From Archilochus colubris (taxonomy: Eukaryota; Chordata; Aves; Apodiformes; Trochilidae): a stretch of 64,000 nt of DNA. The position numbers and the translations under genes were made by a program. How positions within the stretch are numbered: position 1 is the stretch's first letter; every line of letters starts with the position of its first letter. Of the stretch, positions 28,201-37,377 are shown piece after piece. The DNA lies in NCBI GenBank assembly GCA_023079485.1, contig CM041084.1, forward strand, positions 70,279,709-70,343,708. The letters are read 5' to 3'. The notes below the pieces were generated by a model, which worked only from the letters and a program-made list of their open reading frames with translations, did no database searches and was not told where the DNA came from.

Positions 28201-31200
28201 ACATTGTTGCTATGATAGAAGCCAACAAGAATATTTACAGCACCAAGCTGACCCAGCTCCCAGGCTGCAGGATATGGTGACTGGGATGAATATATCACAG
28301 CAGAAAGCACATCCTTCTTCTGGAGCTCATTACCCATAGCCTTGCTTTAACCCTCACACAGTGCTGCTCTGTCATGGCTCCAAGCCATAAAAATATGTTT
28401 CTCTGACCACAGTCATGATCCACAGCCTTGTCTTTCTGCTTGAAACTTTTTCTTTCTGTTTTCACACTGCCTCATTCCCTAATGAAATAACATACCTGTC
28501 CGAGAGTCCACAGAGAAATATGGTTGCCCTTGGAGAATACTGTACACTACTCTTGCACTGTTCCCATAGGTTGGGTCATCAGCATCTGTTGCTGTCACTT
28601 GGATAACAGAGGTACCTGGCAAAAAAACCCATCAGGTAAGACCTTAGAGGATGGAGACCTGGCATGAAAAGTACACAGTTCAAAATAAATTGACATACCT
28701 AACAAGAACTTTCCCACACAAAACTTCTTCATTTGATGGTCATAGTGCTTGTACTTATTGCTCATACTTGTATCTCATTAGCATAAAGAAATTAATTGGC
28801 ATAAATTCATCATGCATCTATTAGACAATCTAAAATAGCAAGTACTCTATGGACCACAGTTACAGAATTGCTGATCTAATGGTACTTTGGTATGGTTTGC
28901 AGAGAGCTGGTAGTTTTATCCTGCTTGCTTCTTTCCCCCTTTTCTCGATTTTAAATGTCATCTAAGGGTAGCTCAAATAAGATCCATGGCTATGCTGACA
29001 TAAAGGATGAACTGCTGTTGTGGGGCCATGGATGCTTATGTTGACTAAGGTATGGAAATTGTACAGAAATAGTGAGTGTGAAGGGTTGTATCTCTGAGAT
29101 AATCTTTCTGTGGTATTGCAGTTTACATTGCATGGCCTAGAGATTATACCCTGCTGAAGTGCCTTTTGGAACCTGTACAGGTACAGATATATTTTTTTCC
29201 TTCAATGGGTTTTCAAGGTCTGTTTCCTCTGAAGCTAATAATGGTTTGAAGGTGATGTAGTTTATCAAGAACAAAGAGAAGGTAAGGCGGAACTGTTTGA
29301 AATATATGTGAGTTTTGACTCCTTAAAATGTCAGACAATGCCTTTATGAATGTATCTAGCCTTCTACATAATGTTTTATGTTAGAAGAAAATCCAGTGTT
29401 ACTAGATATGCACTGGAAAATAAATCAGAATTCAAGCAAGCCATTACCATTAAGATACATTATTTCTGAATGGAACTTCTGTATTAGATGCCTGTCTAGC
29501 TTTATGTCAGCATACTATTGAAGAATGAGAAGTTGAAGCATATCTGTAACTTCAAGACATGAGATTTATATGGTATTATCTCTGCAATGACATCATGGAG
29601 ACAAAAAGCACAAAGCATTTCCCAAAGAAAGAAAAAGTCCAGAAAAACAGTATTTTGTGACTAGTGTATTTGTTAAATGGAAATGGTTTCTCCTGACTTG
29701 TGTATGTAGGAAGGCTTCTGTTTATCTTCTACACTGCAATAACAGAACAGTCTTTGACATGACCCCATTCACTGAAAGTGGAGAGCAAACGGGATGAGGA
29801 CTTTGAGCTCCACTGGACTGTGTTTGGTGCAGGCTTAAAAAGATTGGAAAGAGCAAAGCTGCCAATAATTGTTATCCTGTCTCCATGAGTTCTAGAGCTT
29901 CTGGACTGCATTTCAGCTCTCAGTACAATGTAGAATAACTTCCTAAAACTGTATTGTTTTCTGGATGGTAATGGATGTCTAATGGTCATTACTATTAATA
30001 CCATTTGATGGCAGAGGAGAAAGGGCACCACTTTACTACAAGGATGCAGTACTGAGGATGGATGGATGAGGATCCTTACTGAGATTGCTTAGTGAGGATG
30101 GCATGTTCAAATTGCATTTGTTTCTCAGCTCTCCTGATTCCCCTGGTGTGTTTTCTTTCAAGCGGGCCCAGCTGATGGTGGTGTGTATCCTGTTATCCCT
30201 CTTCTGCAGAAGTCAGACCCCCTGAGGGAAACTCTCCTGACTTGCAGATCTGGCATAAGGGGCAAAAGCTGAGTCCAAGAGTCGGGGAACAACCTGTATT
30301 TTAGTGACCACTTCCAATCTTCTCATAGAGGAAAGAGACTCCACAAAATCTGCCTTACCCACAGGTGACATTTCTGGAACAGAAGCCACATAAGGCCCAT
30401 CCAGGAACTTGGGTTCATTGTCGTTGATGTCTTGGATTTTGATGATGAACTCTGACTCCGGTTCCATGGGGCGGCCCGTTCGCCGGTCCAGAGCTTGTGC
30501 TCTGAGGGTGTACTGAGACCTTTCTTCACGGTCCAGTCGCTGAATGGCATGAATGTCCCCTGTTGTGTCATCGATGGTAAACACAATGCCAGCTCCCTCT
30601 CCTGAAAGGATGTATTTGATCGAACCATCTCCCCTGTCCATGTCAGAGTGGAGCTGTGAAAAGGAATAGGATTCAATTAAGATCACAAGCTGGGCAAGCA
30701 GCCTCTGAGAAACACTGAGCCCATGAGCATCCTGAGTCTTTTGGTCTCACTTTTGGGACTCACAAGCTGTGAACTTGTTTTGCTGAGAGAGGCAAATACT
30801 CAGTATTATAGAGTTGCAATTAAAAACCCTTTCCTCTCTTCCCATTTCTGCACCCACATCTGTGCAGATGACAGGCACCCAAACAGGAACAGGCTCTGTG
30901 TCTTTTTGAAATCTGACTCAGTACAATAATTATGTGGCCTGATTTCAATGGCCATTACGAAAGGCTCACTGCCAGGCTTAGGAAAAGGTTAGGTCAGCAA
31001 AGCCACAGACTGTGCTTGCTCACATACCTTAAGAGGAGTCAGAAATTCCAGGGGGAGCATAATGTTGGGTCAGATAAAGCAAGTCTGTTTGGGATCAAGG
31101 GGGAAGAAGGATGGGAGAGCTACTCAGTCACTGTCATGTTTCAAAAATCCTTTGGAATTTTTTTCCAGTAAAATTTTAAAAATAAAAATTAGGCTGGATC

Positions 31201-34200
31201 CTTACATCTTTAGGAAAAAATTATTGTTGAACTACAAGGAAGATAAGCAGCAAGGAACTTTTGACTGTGTTCATGGCAGGCTATAGAGATGAGAAGTATC
31301 CCAGATTTTCTAGGGAATTAGCAAATGGATTTATTGCATGACTGCTAATTAGTTCTGAGCAGCCATGGATTGCTGAATGAAACAGAACAGAAGAAAAGTA
31401 AATGCAGTGGTAATTATAATCTAAAATAGAGAAACAAACTGTCCTGGGGACTGCCATTCTGTTAAACACCTGGCTCCCATGAAATACTGGAATCACTATC
31501 AAAAGACAAACAAATCACTTAATGTCTCTCACACTATGAAGATACTTAACAGTATATTCACGCTTAAATACTTTTGAGGAATAAAGCATAAAGACCAGTG
31601 CCCAGAGATATTATAGGTTTGGCCCCAAAAGCCAGGAAGACAATAGACTTGAGGTGCAACAATCAAAATGGGATTTTCAGAAATGGTTCTTGTGTTAATA
31701 CTGTTTTCAGTTGTAATTATCATTTTGAGAAATGAATAAAGAATAGATGAGTAATATTTTTTAAAAAGTGATCAAAGTGGGCTGGGTTCAGTAAGCAAAT
31801 TAAAAAATCCATATAAGAGATGATTATCTCAAGAAATATGGTCAGAATTAAGTGTGTGTTTAATGTTTTGGTGAGCTCAAAGGACAGGAATAATTGTGGA
31901 GGATGGGGCCAAACATAGTTAAATATTTGTACTGGAGAGAAAAATCTTGAAATAATAAACTGAATATATGAACACAGGATTAGTAGTATTTGAAGAAAGA
32001 CTCCAAACAGAAATGGGTAATTTGTGTGGAAAAGCAGAATTTAAACTTGATGCATTTAATTGCAGGCTACTCATTCAAAGAAAAAAAAAAAAAAGAAATC
32101 TCATTACTGATCTACTTAAAACACGCTGAAATATCTACAACAGCTTAGTACAAAGGAAAAAGTTTTATAGGACAGTAGACAAATTGGCTTATCTCACCTA
32201 ATGCCAGTGGATCAGCTCTTTGGATATTGTAGGGCACATGGTGCCACTGACTTGGGAGCCTTGGGACTTAATGACTGCAGGAACACCAAGTGTTAAGGGC
32301 AGCAGCACTGCAGAGCAGCTGCAAGAGCTGAAGGTGGAGGCTGTGACCTTGTGTTTGGTCACTGGTATTTCCTTTCATCACTTTGCCACTGGTCTCTGAA
32401 GTGGATGCTGCATCTAAGAAGCACTGGTCCTTCAAGGAATGCTCTCAGGTGATATATCAGCTAAATGGAGGAAGAACATTCCCAGAAAAATTTGGCAGTG
32501 GCAAACAGTAACATTTAGATGACTGCCATATGTATTAATTCACAGACAGGTGCCAGGACTGCTAACTGGTGTATCTTCAGGAAACACCATCTTGTGATTA
32601 GTTTAAAAAAAGACAATGGTTGTCATTATTTACCCTAAATGCCCATAACTCAGAGGTTATTGCTGTTGGACCTAGTGAACAGGATGCTTCCAGAAGGAGG
32701 ATGCTATTATAGCTCTTCAAATTGATTCAGAACCACTAAGCTACACCTTGGGCATTTGCTTTAGTGAATCATTGTGTCACTGAGAGAATGCAGCTGCTGA
32801 GACAGATACAGATGTTAGACCTGGTTGGGGAATTAGAGCTAGGCCTGATGGAAGAAAATGTGTTTTGGAACATCAGCGAATCCTCATTAAATAAGAAAAA
32901 GGAGACAAAAAGAAATAAGAAGTCAAAGTCAAATTCGAAGTCAAAGTCAAATTCAAAGAAAAGAAAAAGGTAAAGAAAGATGAAAAAAGTGAAGAAAAAT
33001 AAACAGAAAAAAGAAAAAAAAAGCCAAAAAGAAAAAGGAAAAGAAAAAGAAGACAAAAAAAAAGAAGAAGAAGAAGAAGAAAAGCATCTTTTGAAATAGC
33101 AGAGGGTGGTCAGGAAATTCAAAGGACTTAGAAGAAGATACTGAATCAAACTCACAGTTAAATTGCATCTTCTGTCCAAAGCCCTATTTGGAATAAATGC
33201 AGTTGCGTAGGAAGCAAACAAGGAATGAACATGGCACTCCAATAAGAAATTGGAAAGACAAGAGGATCTCTGTCTAACTGATTTGCTAAAAACATTGGGT
33301 CTTAACCAAGGCTAGTAAGAAATGCTGGCAGCACTCTTGAAGCTTCTCCTATACCCTACACCTATACAAAGCAAAAAAAAAAAAGAGCATAGAAGACTTA
33401 ATACTGTCAGACAGCAATAAAATTGAAGGAATTCAGTGTCTGAAGGAACTGAAGCTCACACCACTGCTCACACCAAACCCAATGTCACAATGCTGCAGCT
33501 TGGGCTGTGTGTAGAAGTCACTTTGTTGGAAAGGTGATCCAGTTTGAAGCTGGCTGCTTAATGGGTGCACAATAAATTGTGCTGCCATGTGGCTGACACA
33601 GAAACAGGAGGAATTAATTTGCACTTTCTCCTTCGTATTAAGGAATGGACTCTAGGAGGAAAGAAGCCGGGTAAGTCCTAAGAAACTGTGAAACCTGAGT
33701 TTCTTCTTTTGATAAGGATAGGAGAAAAGTTTAAGGAGGCTACATCTGCTTTTGAATGACACATCTCTCAGCATGGGGCACGTGGATGAGTGTTGTGCTG
33801 CTGAGGAGAGCTCAGGGGAGGACTCATGCAGCTCTGACAACCAAACTGTGTCTCCATCCTTGTGCTCTCCCTTCTCTGCCTCCAGGGAGACAGCACCTAC
33901 AGGGGATTTTTGTGAAGATATGTGAATGAATTTTGGTTGATCTGTAGTGATAGTCTTTAGAAAGGCTGTATTTTATTCACTCATTAAGCTGCTGTGGTTT
34001 GAATGCCTCCTTCCTTTGAAAGAGGGTTAGAGAGCCTCTGACACTGTAAAGCCTGTCCCCCTGTTCAGTTCCTGAGCACAGTTTAAATGATGGGTGAATG
34101 TGCAAAATTCCTGCTGTAAAAAATGTGGGGGCTTTGGTTTCCCTAGTTCATCCCATTGGCCAATAATAGCTACCTCCTAGGAAAAGTCGAAGCTTCATGT

Positions 34201-37200
34201 TTTTCTGTGACAGAACCAGAAACCCTCTGAAGCGAAAATACTTTCAATTAAGATCATGAATGCTGGAGAAAAGCAAAAATTGTACTGACTTCACCTCAGG
34301 GAGTTTCTTTTCATTTTCCTGTCCTGAAGATATTTTGCATCTTGCCTTACAGTTACATAGGAAAGCATATTTTCATAGCAACCTTGAAAATCATGTTAGG
34401 CAAACCTGAACCTATGGTTCAAGTCAAGGTGCTTTTTGGCTTGCTCCAGTCCAACATATGTAGCCAGGAACAGCTGTAGAAGAGCATCAGAAGCACCCCT
34501 CTCTTGTGGGAAGCTTTCAGTTTATTGAAGTAAATACAGCTGGTTCTATGCTATGCAATCTTTCTCCTGACACAGTCTTGGAGAGAGCAGATGGATGAAA
34601 GTGAGGCCTGGCTAGCAGGATGTTTTCAGGCTGTTGTGGGTGGTATCAGTTAGAAGAAGCTCAGCCTGGGCAGGCACAGGGCCCAGGGCTTGCTGGGGGG
34701 GCTGGTGGTAGCAGGAGCAGTGGGCTGGGAGTCCGCCTGCATCCCCCATCAACTCTGCGCAGGCCCTTCCAGACTTCCAGAGTTATTTCTGAGTCAGCCT
34801 GGGGTGGCTTGGTCTACAAAATTTCTGCCCTGCCAGAACAATTAATTCATCTCACAGTCTCTTTCCTGCTGGCCCCTTTCCTAAGGATCCCTAAGACACA
34901 GGCAGCATGAACGTGGGGGGAGAGGGATGAAGAATCATGGTGGGCTCCAGCTTCTTCTGAAAGCCTGTGTGAGATGAGGGAAAGCCTCACAGCAGCCCCT
35001 ACTGCATTTATCCCACCCCTTGGCTGGCTGCTCTACACCCAGCTCAGGGATGGGACAAGATAAAACATTTGAACCTCAGAGGTCTGTTCTGGCATCAGAT
35101 TCCCCGGTGTCTGGTCTAGATGGAGCAGTGCAGAGATCGGAAGCCTTCAGAACCACCCAGATATGTCAGCTCAGCAGGATGTGGGGCTAATTGTCCCTGT
35201 TAACAGTGGGAGCTAATTAGCCCTTACACACCCCTATATAATAAAGCTGTGGCATAAGCGGTCCTGGGGAGAGCTCATTTGTGGCAGCTTGGGCTTTTTT
35301 GTGATGGACATAGACCATGAGGAGTTGTCCCTGCTTTCCCCTGTTCAGTGGAGCTGAGAAGTAGCAAGCTCGAGTCCTGGCTGACCACACCAGGGTTTTC
35401 TGCTCCTAAAGGCACAATCGAGTGTAAAACAAAGATGAATTAGCTTCTTCAAGTACTTGTTTTACCTGAAATTCAGCTCACAGTACAAGTCTGGATTCGT
35501 TTCAGATGGAACCCAGTATATGAAGTAGTATGTCTGGCCCTTGTTCCAAAGCTGGAAATTGCATGAAACCAAATATTAATTTCTTTAATCAATAGAGTTA
35601 TCAAGAGCTGAAAAGCTAGGTGCAAAGATGAATGAAGAGTAATTAGGTCTCATTTGGCAGCAACCACTAGTAATGGCATTGCTGTGGGAGGAAGGAGAGC
35701 ACATCTTGCTGTCAGTCACAGAGCGATAAATCAGGAGGAGGTCTTTTGAAGCCCGTGGATTCATTTTGATTTATACTGGTGTGTCTGAGGGCACAGTTTA
35801 GCTCTATGGCATTGTAGAATGATAAATACAAGACTAAAATGAGCCTGCGGATGTGTGATTATTTTTTTTTATCTTTCTGCAGATGGGTACCCTGGAAAGA
35901 AATCAGCCTTGGTCATGTAAAAAGAAAAAAAAAAAAAAAGAAATCTAATGAAATTGTTTTATGACATCCCTTCTTAGGTGTTATTTTTTCAGATCTACCT
36001 ATATGTAGTCTGTACTCAACATGGTGGTATCTGATGCTCTAGGCATGTAAAATCTTAATTGTATCATTCAAACACATAAGCACACTAATGCTACCTCTCC
36101 CCATTTTTTACAGATTTGTCACCTTGGTGTAGAGTAGGAGCAACCTTGGTGCTGATAATAACCCTTTGAATAATGTGGTCAATATTTTAAACAACTCACG
36201 GTCTTAAAAAAAAGTCAGGAAACAAAAAAAAAGGAAGATGGTTACAGTGAGGCAGATTGTGATGGCAGACATCACTGGACTGATTACCATCAGCTTGTTC
36301 CTCAATGAGCTAGAGAAAAGTGGATGCAAAATACTACAATACCAGCAAGAAGATGGGGTGAATTTATTGATCAATTTTACATTTTTCTTACATAGATCTT
36401 TGGGGTATAAGGGACACAAAACAAGGACCCTTCCTGTCTGGATTTAATGGTCTGTACCTCTACCCTTCTCCCTTCTGGAGCAACTTCTCTATAGTTCACA
36501 GAATTAACTTGTGGTCAAGCTGTGGTAAGCAAGAAGACAATCTAACCCTAGAGAGTTGCAGAAAACAAAAATTGAAATGTCAGTTTTCAAGAGAAACTGG
36601 CTATTTAATTTGATTGTGAGTTTCAGCTTCCAGCTGACTTGATCACAGACAGGAGCATGATCACAAGCTTCTCCCTTCTTTCCTAATCCTAATATGTCAA
36701 TATAACCTTGCTTTGCCTTGACATTGTCAGAGTCCCTGGAAAGATCACTGCAGATTTTCTAATACTGCCTCAATTACAGATGATGATTGGTGCAGCAGAT
36801 CTCTTTGAAGTAGGCAATTACATTGACAGCCCCTTGAAACAGAAATTTTTCCCAAATGAAGATGACACTAGTCAAAAGCTCTTTGGAGCAGAAGTGAAAT
36901 TAACGTGGATAAATTCACTGCCAGAAAGAAGGTAAAGGCATTTAGGGAAACTTTCTGTGTTTCACCATGGTCCACAGACACACTTTGCCAGATATCCTTC
37001 TGGTACTTACCTTCCCGACATAGAGAGGGTCAGTTCCTGTGTACTCCTCCAGAACGAAGAACTGGTTCCACACCCAGCTCCGCTTCATACGCTGATGGAA
37101 CTTGTCTGACACGTTGTCTTCTTGCCCTTCAGCAAAGGGCCTGGCACTTCCTGACAGCACAGTTGTAGTAAGGTCCATCAGTCCCCAAAAATACAAGGAG

Positions 37201-37253
37201 ACACCAAGTCCGAGCAAGTTCTTGGCATTGCTCATTCTACCTGAGGTCCACAT
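738..37253 (-). CDS. CDH20: Cadherin-20 gene, full coding span (11 coding exons)
   Basis: This is a type II classical cadherin, a calcium-dependent homophilic adhesion protein of the plasma membrane that couples to actin through p120- and beta-catenin. Joining 37253-37011, 30653-30359, 28615-28496, 24830-24663, 22842-22655, 17901-17648, 14185-14049, 11602-11481, 9048-8931, 2967-2716 and 1237-738 gives 2397 nt with no internal stop (798 residues). Predicted parts are a signal peptide (about 1-34), a prodomain ending in RMKR (55-58), and EC1-EC5 (59 to about 606) with W60 and W62 as the type II strand-swap tryptophans. A membrane span (about 619-640) and a catenin-binding tail follow. The N-terminus [11 protein letters not shown] and the C-terminal tail match my recollection of human CDH20 rather than CDH7, CDH19 or CDH11. 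Every junction has GT-AG ends and matching phase. In chicken this is MN-cadherin, expressed in motor-neuron pools (known for the family, not visible here). Confidence 0.96.
1238..2715 (-). other. CDH20: CDH20 intron between coding exons 10 and 11
   Basis: This 1478-nt phase-1 intron has donor GTAAAC (2715-2710) and acceptor GCAG ending at 1238. Apart from a GATATA/GATA microsatellite near 2561-2627 I see no repeat family or gene in it. The short open frames here have no cadherin or other recognisable content. Confidence 0.85.
2561..2627. repeat. GATA/GATATA microsatellite followed by short TG run
   Basis: Imperfect repeats of agatagatat and agatgatata run for about 58 bases and end in a short (TG)n. 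The repeat lies about 90 bases inside the intron from the donor of coding exon 10. Confidence 0.85.
2716..2967 (-). CDS. CDH20: CDH20 coding exon 10 (end of EC5 and membrane span)
   Basis: The exon is 252 nt, the size expected for this type II cadherin exon. It starts after CCCTAG, completes D549 with AT, and ends CTG CTA G before donor GTAAAC. It encodes the C-terminal half of EC5 ([11 protein letters not shown]), the membrane-proximal Cys-rich segment [14 protein letters not shown] (591-604) with the conserved EC5 cysteines, and most of the membrane span beginning [14 protein letters not shown] (619-632). Trp553 replaces what I recall as Arg in human CDH20. The donor has A at +5, so it is weaker than consensus. 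Confidence 0.96.
2968..8930 (-). other. CDH20: CDH20 intron between coding exons 9 and 10
   Basis: This 5963-nt phase-1 intron has donor GTAATC (8930-8925) and acceptor CTAG at 2968-2971. It holds one CR1 3' fragment at 5533-5775. Otherwise it is AT-rich unique sequence. I found no coding exon in it; the open frames up to 148 codons show no recognisable domain. Confidence 0.85.
5533..5775 (-). mobile_element. CR1 LINE 3' fragment
   Basis: The plus strand reads as the reverse complement of a CR1 3' end. It has agaatcacataatgatctgg, then ggttggaagggaccttaaag, then the block about cacctcccactagaccaagt, and aagaattccttcctaacatc at the distal side. The element therefore lies on the minus strand, in the same sense as CDH20. 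It is 5'-truncated, as is usual for CR1, and has no open frame. This is strong evidence for an avian or other sauropsid genome. Confidence 0.9.
8931..9048 (-). CDS. CDH20: CDH20 coding exon 9 (first half of EC5)
   Basis: The exon is 118 nt, between acceptor TTCTGTAG and donor GTAATC. It reads [20 protein letters not shown] and continues to NFTLRDNQ, with a split Asp codon at the end. DRDD (518-521) is the EC5 calcium-site motif, and N541-F-T is a glycosylation sequon. The length is not a multiple of three, so skipping would shift the frame ahead of the membrane span. The exon is too short and split to stand out as an open frame, but it fits the gap between exons 8 and 10 exactly in length and phase. 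Its upstream intron is crowded with tandem repeats. Confidence 0.95.
9093..9165. repeat. (ATAAC)n microsatellite grading into (ATAAT)n
   Basis: Around ten near-perfect copies of the pentamer taaca are followed by a few taata copies. The array starts only about 45 bases upstream (transcript sense) of the acceptor of coding exon 9, so it lies in or next to the branch-point region. Confidence 0.95.
9497..10540. repeat. 1 kb purine pentanucleotide array (AAAAG/AAGAG/AAAGG)
   Basis: The plus strand is almost pure purine for about 1044 bases. Sub-blocks by eye are (AAAAG)n about 9538-9685, (AAGAG)n about 9686-9763, (AAAAG)n about 9764-9948, degenerate 9949-10095, (AAAGG)n about 10096-10281, degenerate 10282-10387, a ten-base AAAGGGAAGG pattern about 10388-10450, and (AAAGG)n to 10535. 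On the CDH20 transcript strand it is polypyrimidine. The long open frames here, in several frames of both strands, result from the repeat having no stop codons and are not genes. Array length in an assembly may be underestimated. Confidence 0.97.
11481..11602 (-). CDS. CDH20: CDH20 coding exon 8 (end of EC4, start of EC5)
   Basis: The exon is 122 nt, acceptor CCTTCCAG and donor GTGAGA. It completes N469 with AC and reads [20 protein letters not shown] (470-489), then APEF and [23 protein letters not shown] is the EC4-EC5 calcium linker (485-493). The length and phase (split Asn in, phase 0 out) match the type II cadherin pattern. Confidence 0.97.
11603..14048 (-). other. CDH20: CDH20 intron between coding exons 7 and 8
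   Basis: This 2446-nt intron has donor GTAAGG (14048-14043) and a pyrimidine-rich CTCTCCTTCCAG acceptor. It is AT-rich. I see no recognised repeat family, exon or RNA gene in it. Confidence 0.85.
14049..14185 (-). CDS. CDH20: CDH20 coding exon 7 (EC4)
   Basis: The exon is 137 nt, acceptor CTTGCAG and donor GTAAGG. It completes R423 and reads [20 protein letters not shown] (424-443), then [12 protein letters not shown] and [14 protein letters not shown] (451-454) is the EC4 calcium-binding motif and N460-I-T is a glycosylation sequon. It is nearly identical to human CDH20 as I recall it, and clearly closer to CDH20 than to CDH7 (YSIDRNTDLERYF). Confidence 0.97.
14186..17647 (-). other. CDH20: CDH20 intron between coding exons 6 and 7
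   Basis: This 3462-nt intron begins with the atypical donor GTCTGT (17647-17642). A short GGAG/GGAA-rich stretch lies near 16165-16200. No gene, transposon family or RNA was recognised in the rest. Confidence 0.85.
17648..17901 (-). CDS. CDH20: CDH20 coding exon 6 (end of EC3, start of EC4)
   Basis: The exon is 254 nt, entered after a T-rich tract ending GATTCAG. It reads [20 protein letters not shown] (339-358), then [20 protein letters not shown] and [17 protein letters not shown] (381-388) is the EC3-EC4 calcium linker with the Glu variant typical of this position, and DPD (414-416) belongs to the EC4 calcium site. N419-N-S is a sequon. The exon ends with AG of a split Arg codon before GTCTGT, a donor that keeps GT and +5G/+6T but departs from consensus at +3 and +4. 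Confidence 0.96.
17902..22654 (-). other. CDH20: CDH20 intron between coding exons 5 and 6
   Basis: This 4753-nt phase-0 intron has donor GTAGTA (22654-22649). It contains a T-run near 18140-18160, a G-run near 18826-18834 and a perfect 18-base palindrome at 21547-21564. I recognised no gene or mobile element in it. Confidence 0.85.
21547..21564. repeat. Perfect 18-bp palindrome
   Basis: TACGTAAATATTTACGTA equals its own reverse complement over all 18 bases. It contains two TACGTA-like ends. It lies in intron sequence with no obvious function. Confidence 0.9.
22655..22842 (-). CDS. CDH20: CDH20 coding exon 5 (EC3)
   Basis: The exon is 188 nt, acceptor TGTGCCAG and donor GTAGTA. It completes K276 and reads [20 protein letters not shown] (277-296), then [20 protein letters not shown], and ends with [12 protein letters not shown] (299-302) is the EC3 calcium-site motif. 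The sequence [11 protein letters not shown] is diagnostic of CDH20 in my recollection of the family. Confidence 0.97.
22843..24662 (-). other. CDH20: CDH20 intron between coding exons 4 and 5
   Basis: This 1820-nt intron has consensus donor GTGAGT (24662-24657). It contains two adjacent inverted repeats at 23480-23528. Nothing else was recognised. Confidence 0.85.
23480..23528. repeat. Hairpin plus adjacent 22-bp perfect palindrome
   Basis: An inverted repeat with 11-base arms (TAAATGACAAT and its complement) around the loop CTGT spans 23480-23505. It is followed directly by the perfect palindrome ATTTGTATTTT/AAAATACAAAT at 23507-23528. Both can form hairpins. There is no evidence of a transposon boundary beyond this. 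Confidence 0.85.
24663..24830 (-). CDS. CDH20: CDH20 coding exon 4 (end of EC2)
   Basis: The exon is 168 nt, acceptor ATCTCACAG and consensus donor GTGAGT. It completes G220 and reads [20 protein letters not shown] (221-240), then [20 protein letters not shown] and [11 protein letters not shown], with a split Lys codon. MDRE (229-232) and DVNDNPP (265-271) are EC2 calcium-binding motifs; N260-I-T is a sequon. The reading frame stays open upstream of the acceptor to about 24972, so intron sequence could be read through in frame. Confidence 0.97.
25279..25653. promoter_or_regulatory. Intragenic CpG island
   Basis: By eye there are about 23 CpG dinucleotides in roughly 375 bases, with a G+C content near 60%, in surroundings that are AT-rich and almost CpG-free. 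It includes a GCGGCCGC octamer at 25468-25475. It lies about 450 bases upstream (transcript sense) of coding exon 4. It could be an alternative promoter, an enhancer or the start of a non-coding RNA. It is not part of the neighbouring CR1, whose 3' end faces it. No TATA box was noticed. Confidence 0.6.
25704..26160 (-). mobile_element. CR1 LINE 3' fragment
   Basis: The plus strand is the reverse complement of a CR1 3' region. It begins aaaatcatagaattg and ttggttggaaaacaccttta, passes the CR1 block with ggcacaacttgagggcattt, and ends gcccttctctggactcactc. The element is in CDH20 sense, decayed, and without an open frame. Its detailed sequence points to a different CR1 subfamily from the copy at 5.5 kb. 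Confidence 0.9.
28496..28615 (-). CDS. CDH20: CDH20 coding exon 3 (EC2)
   Basis: The exon is 120 nt between a T-rich TTTTTGCCAG acceptor and donor GTATGT. It reads [20 protein letters not shown] (181-200), then [19 protein letters not shown], with split Gly codons at both ends. DADDPTYGN (190-198) is the calcium-binding signature of EC2. It is too short to stand out as an open frame and was found from the expected 120-nt exon and the phase of its neighbours. Confidence 0.96.
28616..30358 (-). other. CDH20: CDH20 intron between coding exons 2 and 3
   Basis: This 1743-nt phase-1 intron has donor GTAAGG (30358-30353). It is AT-rich with no repeat family or exon that I can recognise. Confidence 0.85.
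30359..30653 (-). CDS. CDH20: CDH20 coding exon 2 (most of EC1)
   Basis: The exon is 295 nt, the classic type II size, acceptor TTTTCACAG and donor GTAAGG. It reads [20 protein letters not shown] (82-101), then [20 protein letters not shown], and ends VPEMSPV plus the first base of Gly. LDRE (121-124) and DINDNEP (156-162) are EC1 calcium-site motifs. An RGD tripeptide lies at 88-90. EC1 is the domain that makes the adhesive strand-swapped dimer. Confidence 0.97.
30654..37010 (-). other. CDH20: CDH20 intron between coding exons 1 and 2
   Basis: This 6357-nt phase-0 intron has consensus donor GTAAGT (37010-37005). It holds an A/purine-rich block at 32890-33085, A-runs near 32080 and 35920, and an isolated TATATAATAA at 35235-35244 with no other promoter evidence. 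No coding exon was found in it. Confidence 0.85.
32890..33085. repeat. A/purine-rich low-complexity block with 18-bp tandem duplication
   Basis: The plus strand is nearly all A and G. It includes an 18-base unit (AAGTCAAAGTCAAATTCG) repeated at 32920-32937 and 32938-32955 with one difference, and a GAA run near 33061-33082. The Lys/Ser-rich open frame across it follows from composition. Confidence 0.85.
37011..37253 (-). CDS. CDH20: CDH20 coding exon 1 (signal peptide, prodomain, start of EC1)
   Basis: The exon has 243 coding nt and starts [21 protein letters not shown] hydrophobic signal segment lies at about 12-25, followed by a short acidic prodomain and the furin-type site RMKR (55-58). 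The mature protein begins [20 protein letters not shown], carrying W60 and W62, which insert into the partner EC1. The exon ends YVGK before GTAAGT. An in-frame TAG lies two codons upstream of the first ATG, so the frame cannot extend further. The first ATG has a poor context (C at -3, T at +4); Met7 has A at -3 and could also be used. N47-V-S is a sequon in the prodomain. Confidence 0.96.
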
Positions 37254-37377
37254 TCGTAACTAGGGCTGACTTAAAAGTCAAAACACTGTGTCTTAGGTCC
37301 CTTGAGAAGAAAGTAGGTCCTGTGTGTAGTCCTTCGAAATGCCCAAGAGAGATCCTGGATGCGAGGATGTCAGTCTC
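37254..37377 (-). other. CDH20: CDH20 5' UTR portion of the first coding exon
   Basis: A good acceptor, TTTCCTTTAACTTTACAG, ends at 37378 on the minus strand, which would give 124 nt of 5' UTR with no upstream ATG. This fits the family pattern of a non-coding first exon followed by an exon holding the start codon. The true exon boundary is inferred. Confidence 0.6.

Larger units (their letters stand above)
24831..28495 (-). other. CDH20: CDH20 intron between coding exons 3 and 4
   Basis: This 3665-nt intron has donor GTATGT (28495-28490). It carries a CpG-rich island (25279-25653), a CR1 fragment directly beside it (25704-26160), and a T-run near 28150-28166. The rest is unremarkable. Confidence 0.85.

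Noticed and set aside
32764..32973. Lys/Ser-rich plus-strand open frame.
   Set aside because: Explained by an A-rich low-complexity block with an 18-bp duplication.
35235..35244. TATATAATAA as a promoter.
   Set aside because: Isolated AT-rich motif inside a CDH20 intron with no supporting elements; such strings are common by chance.
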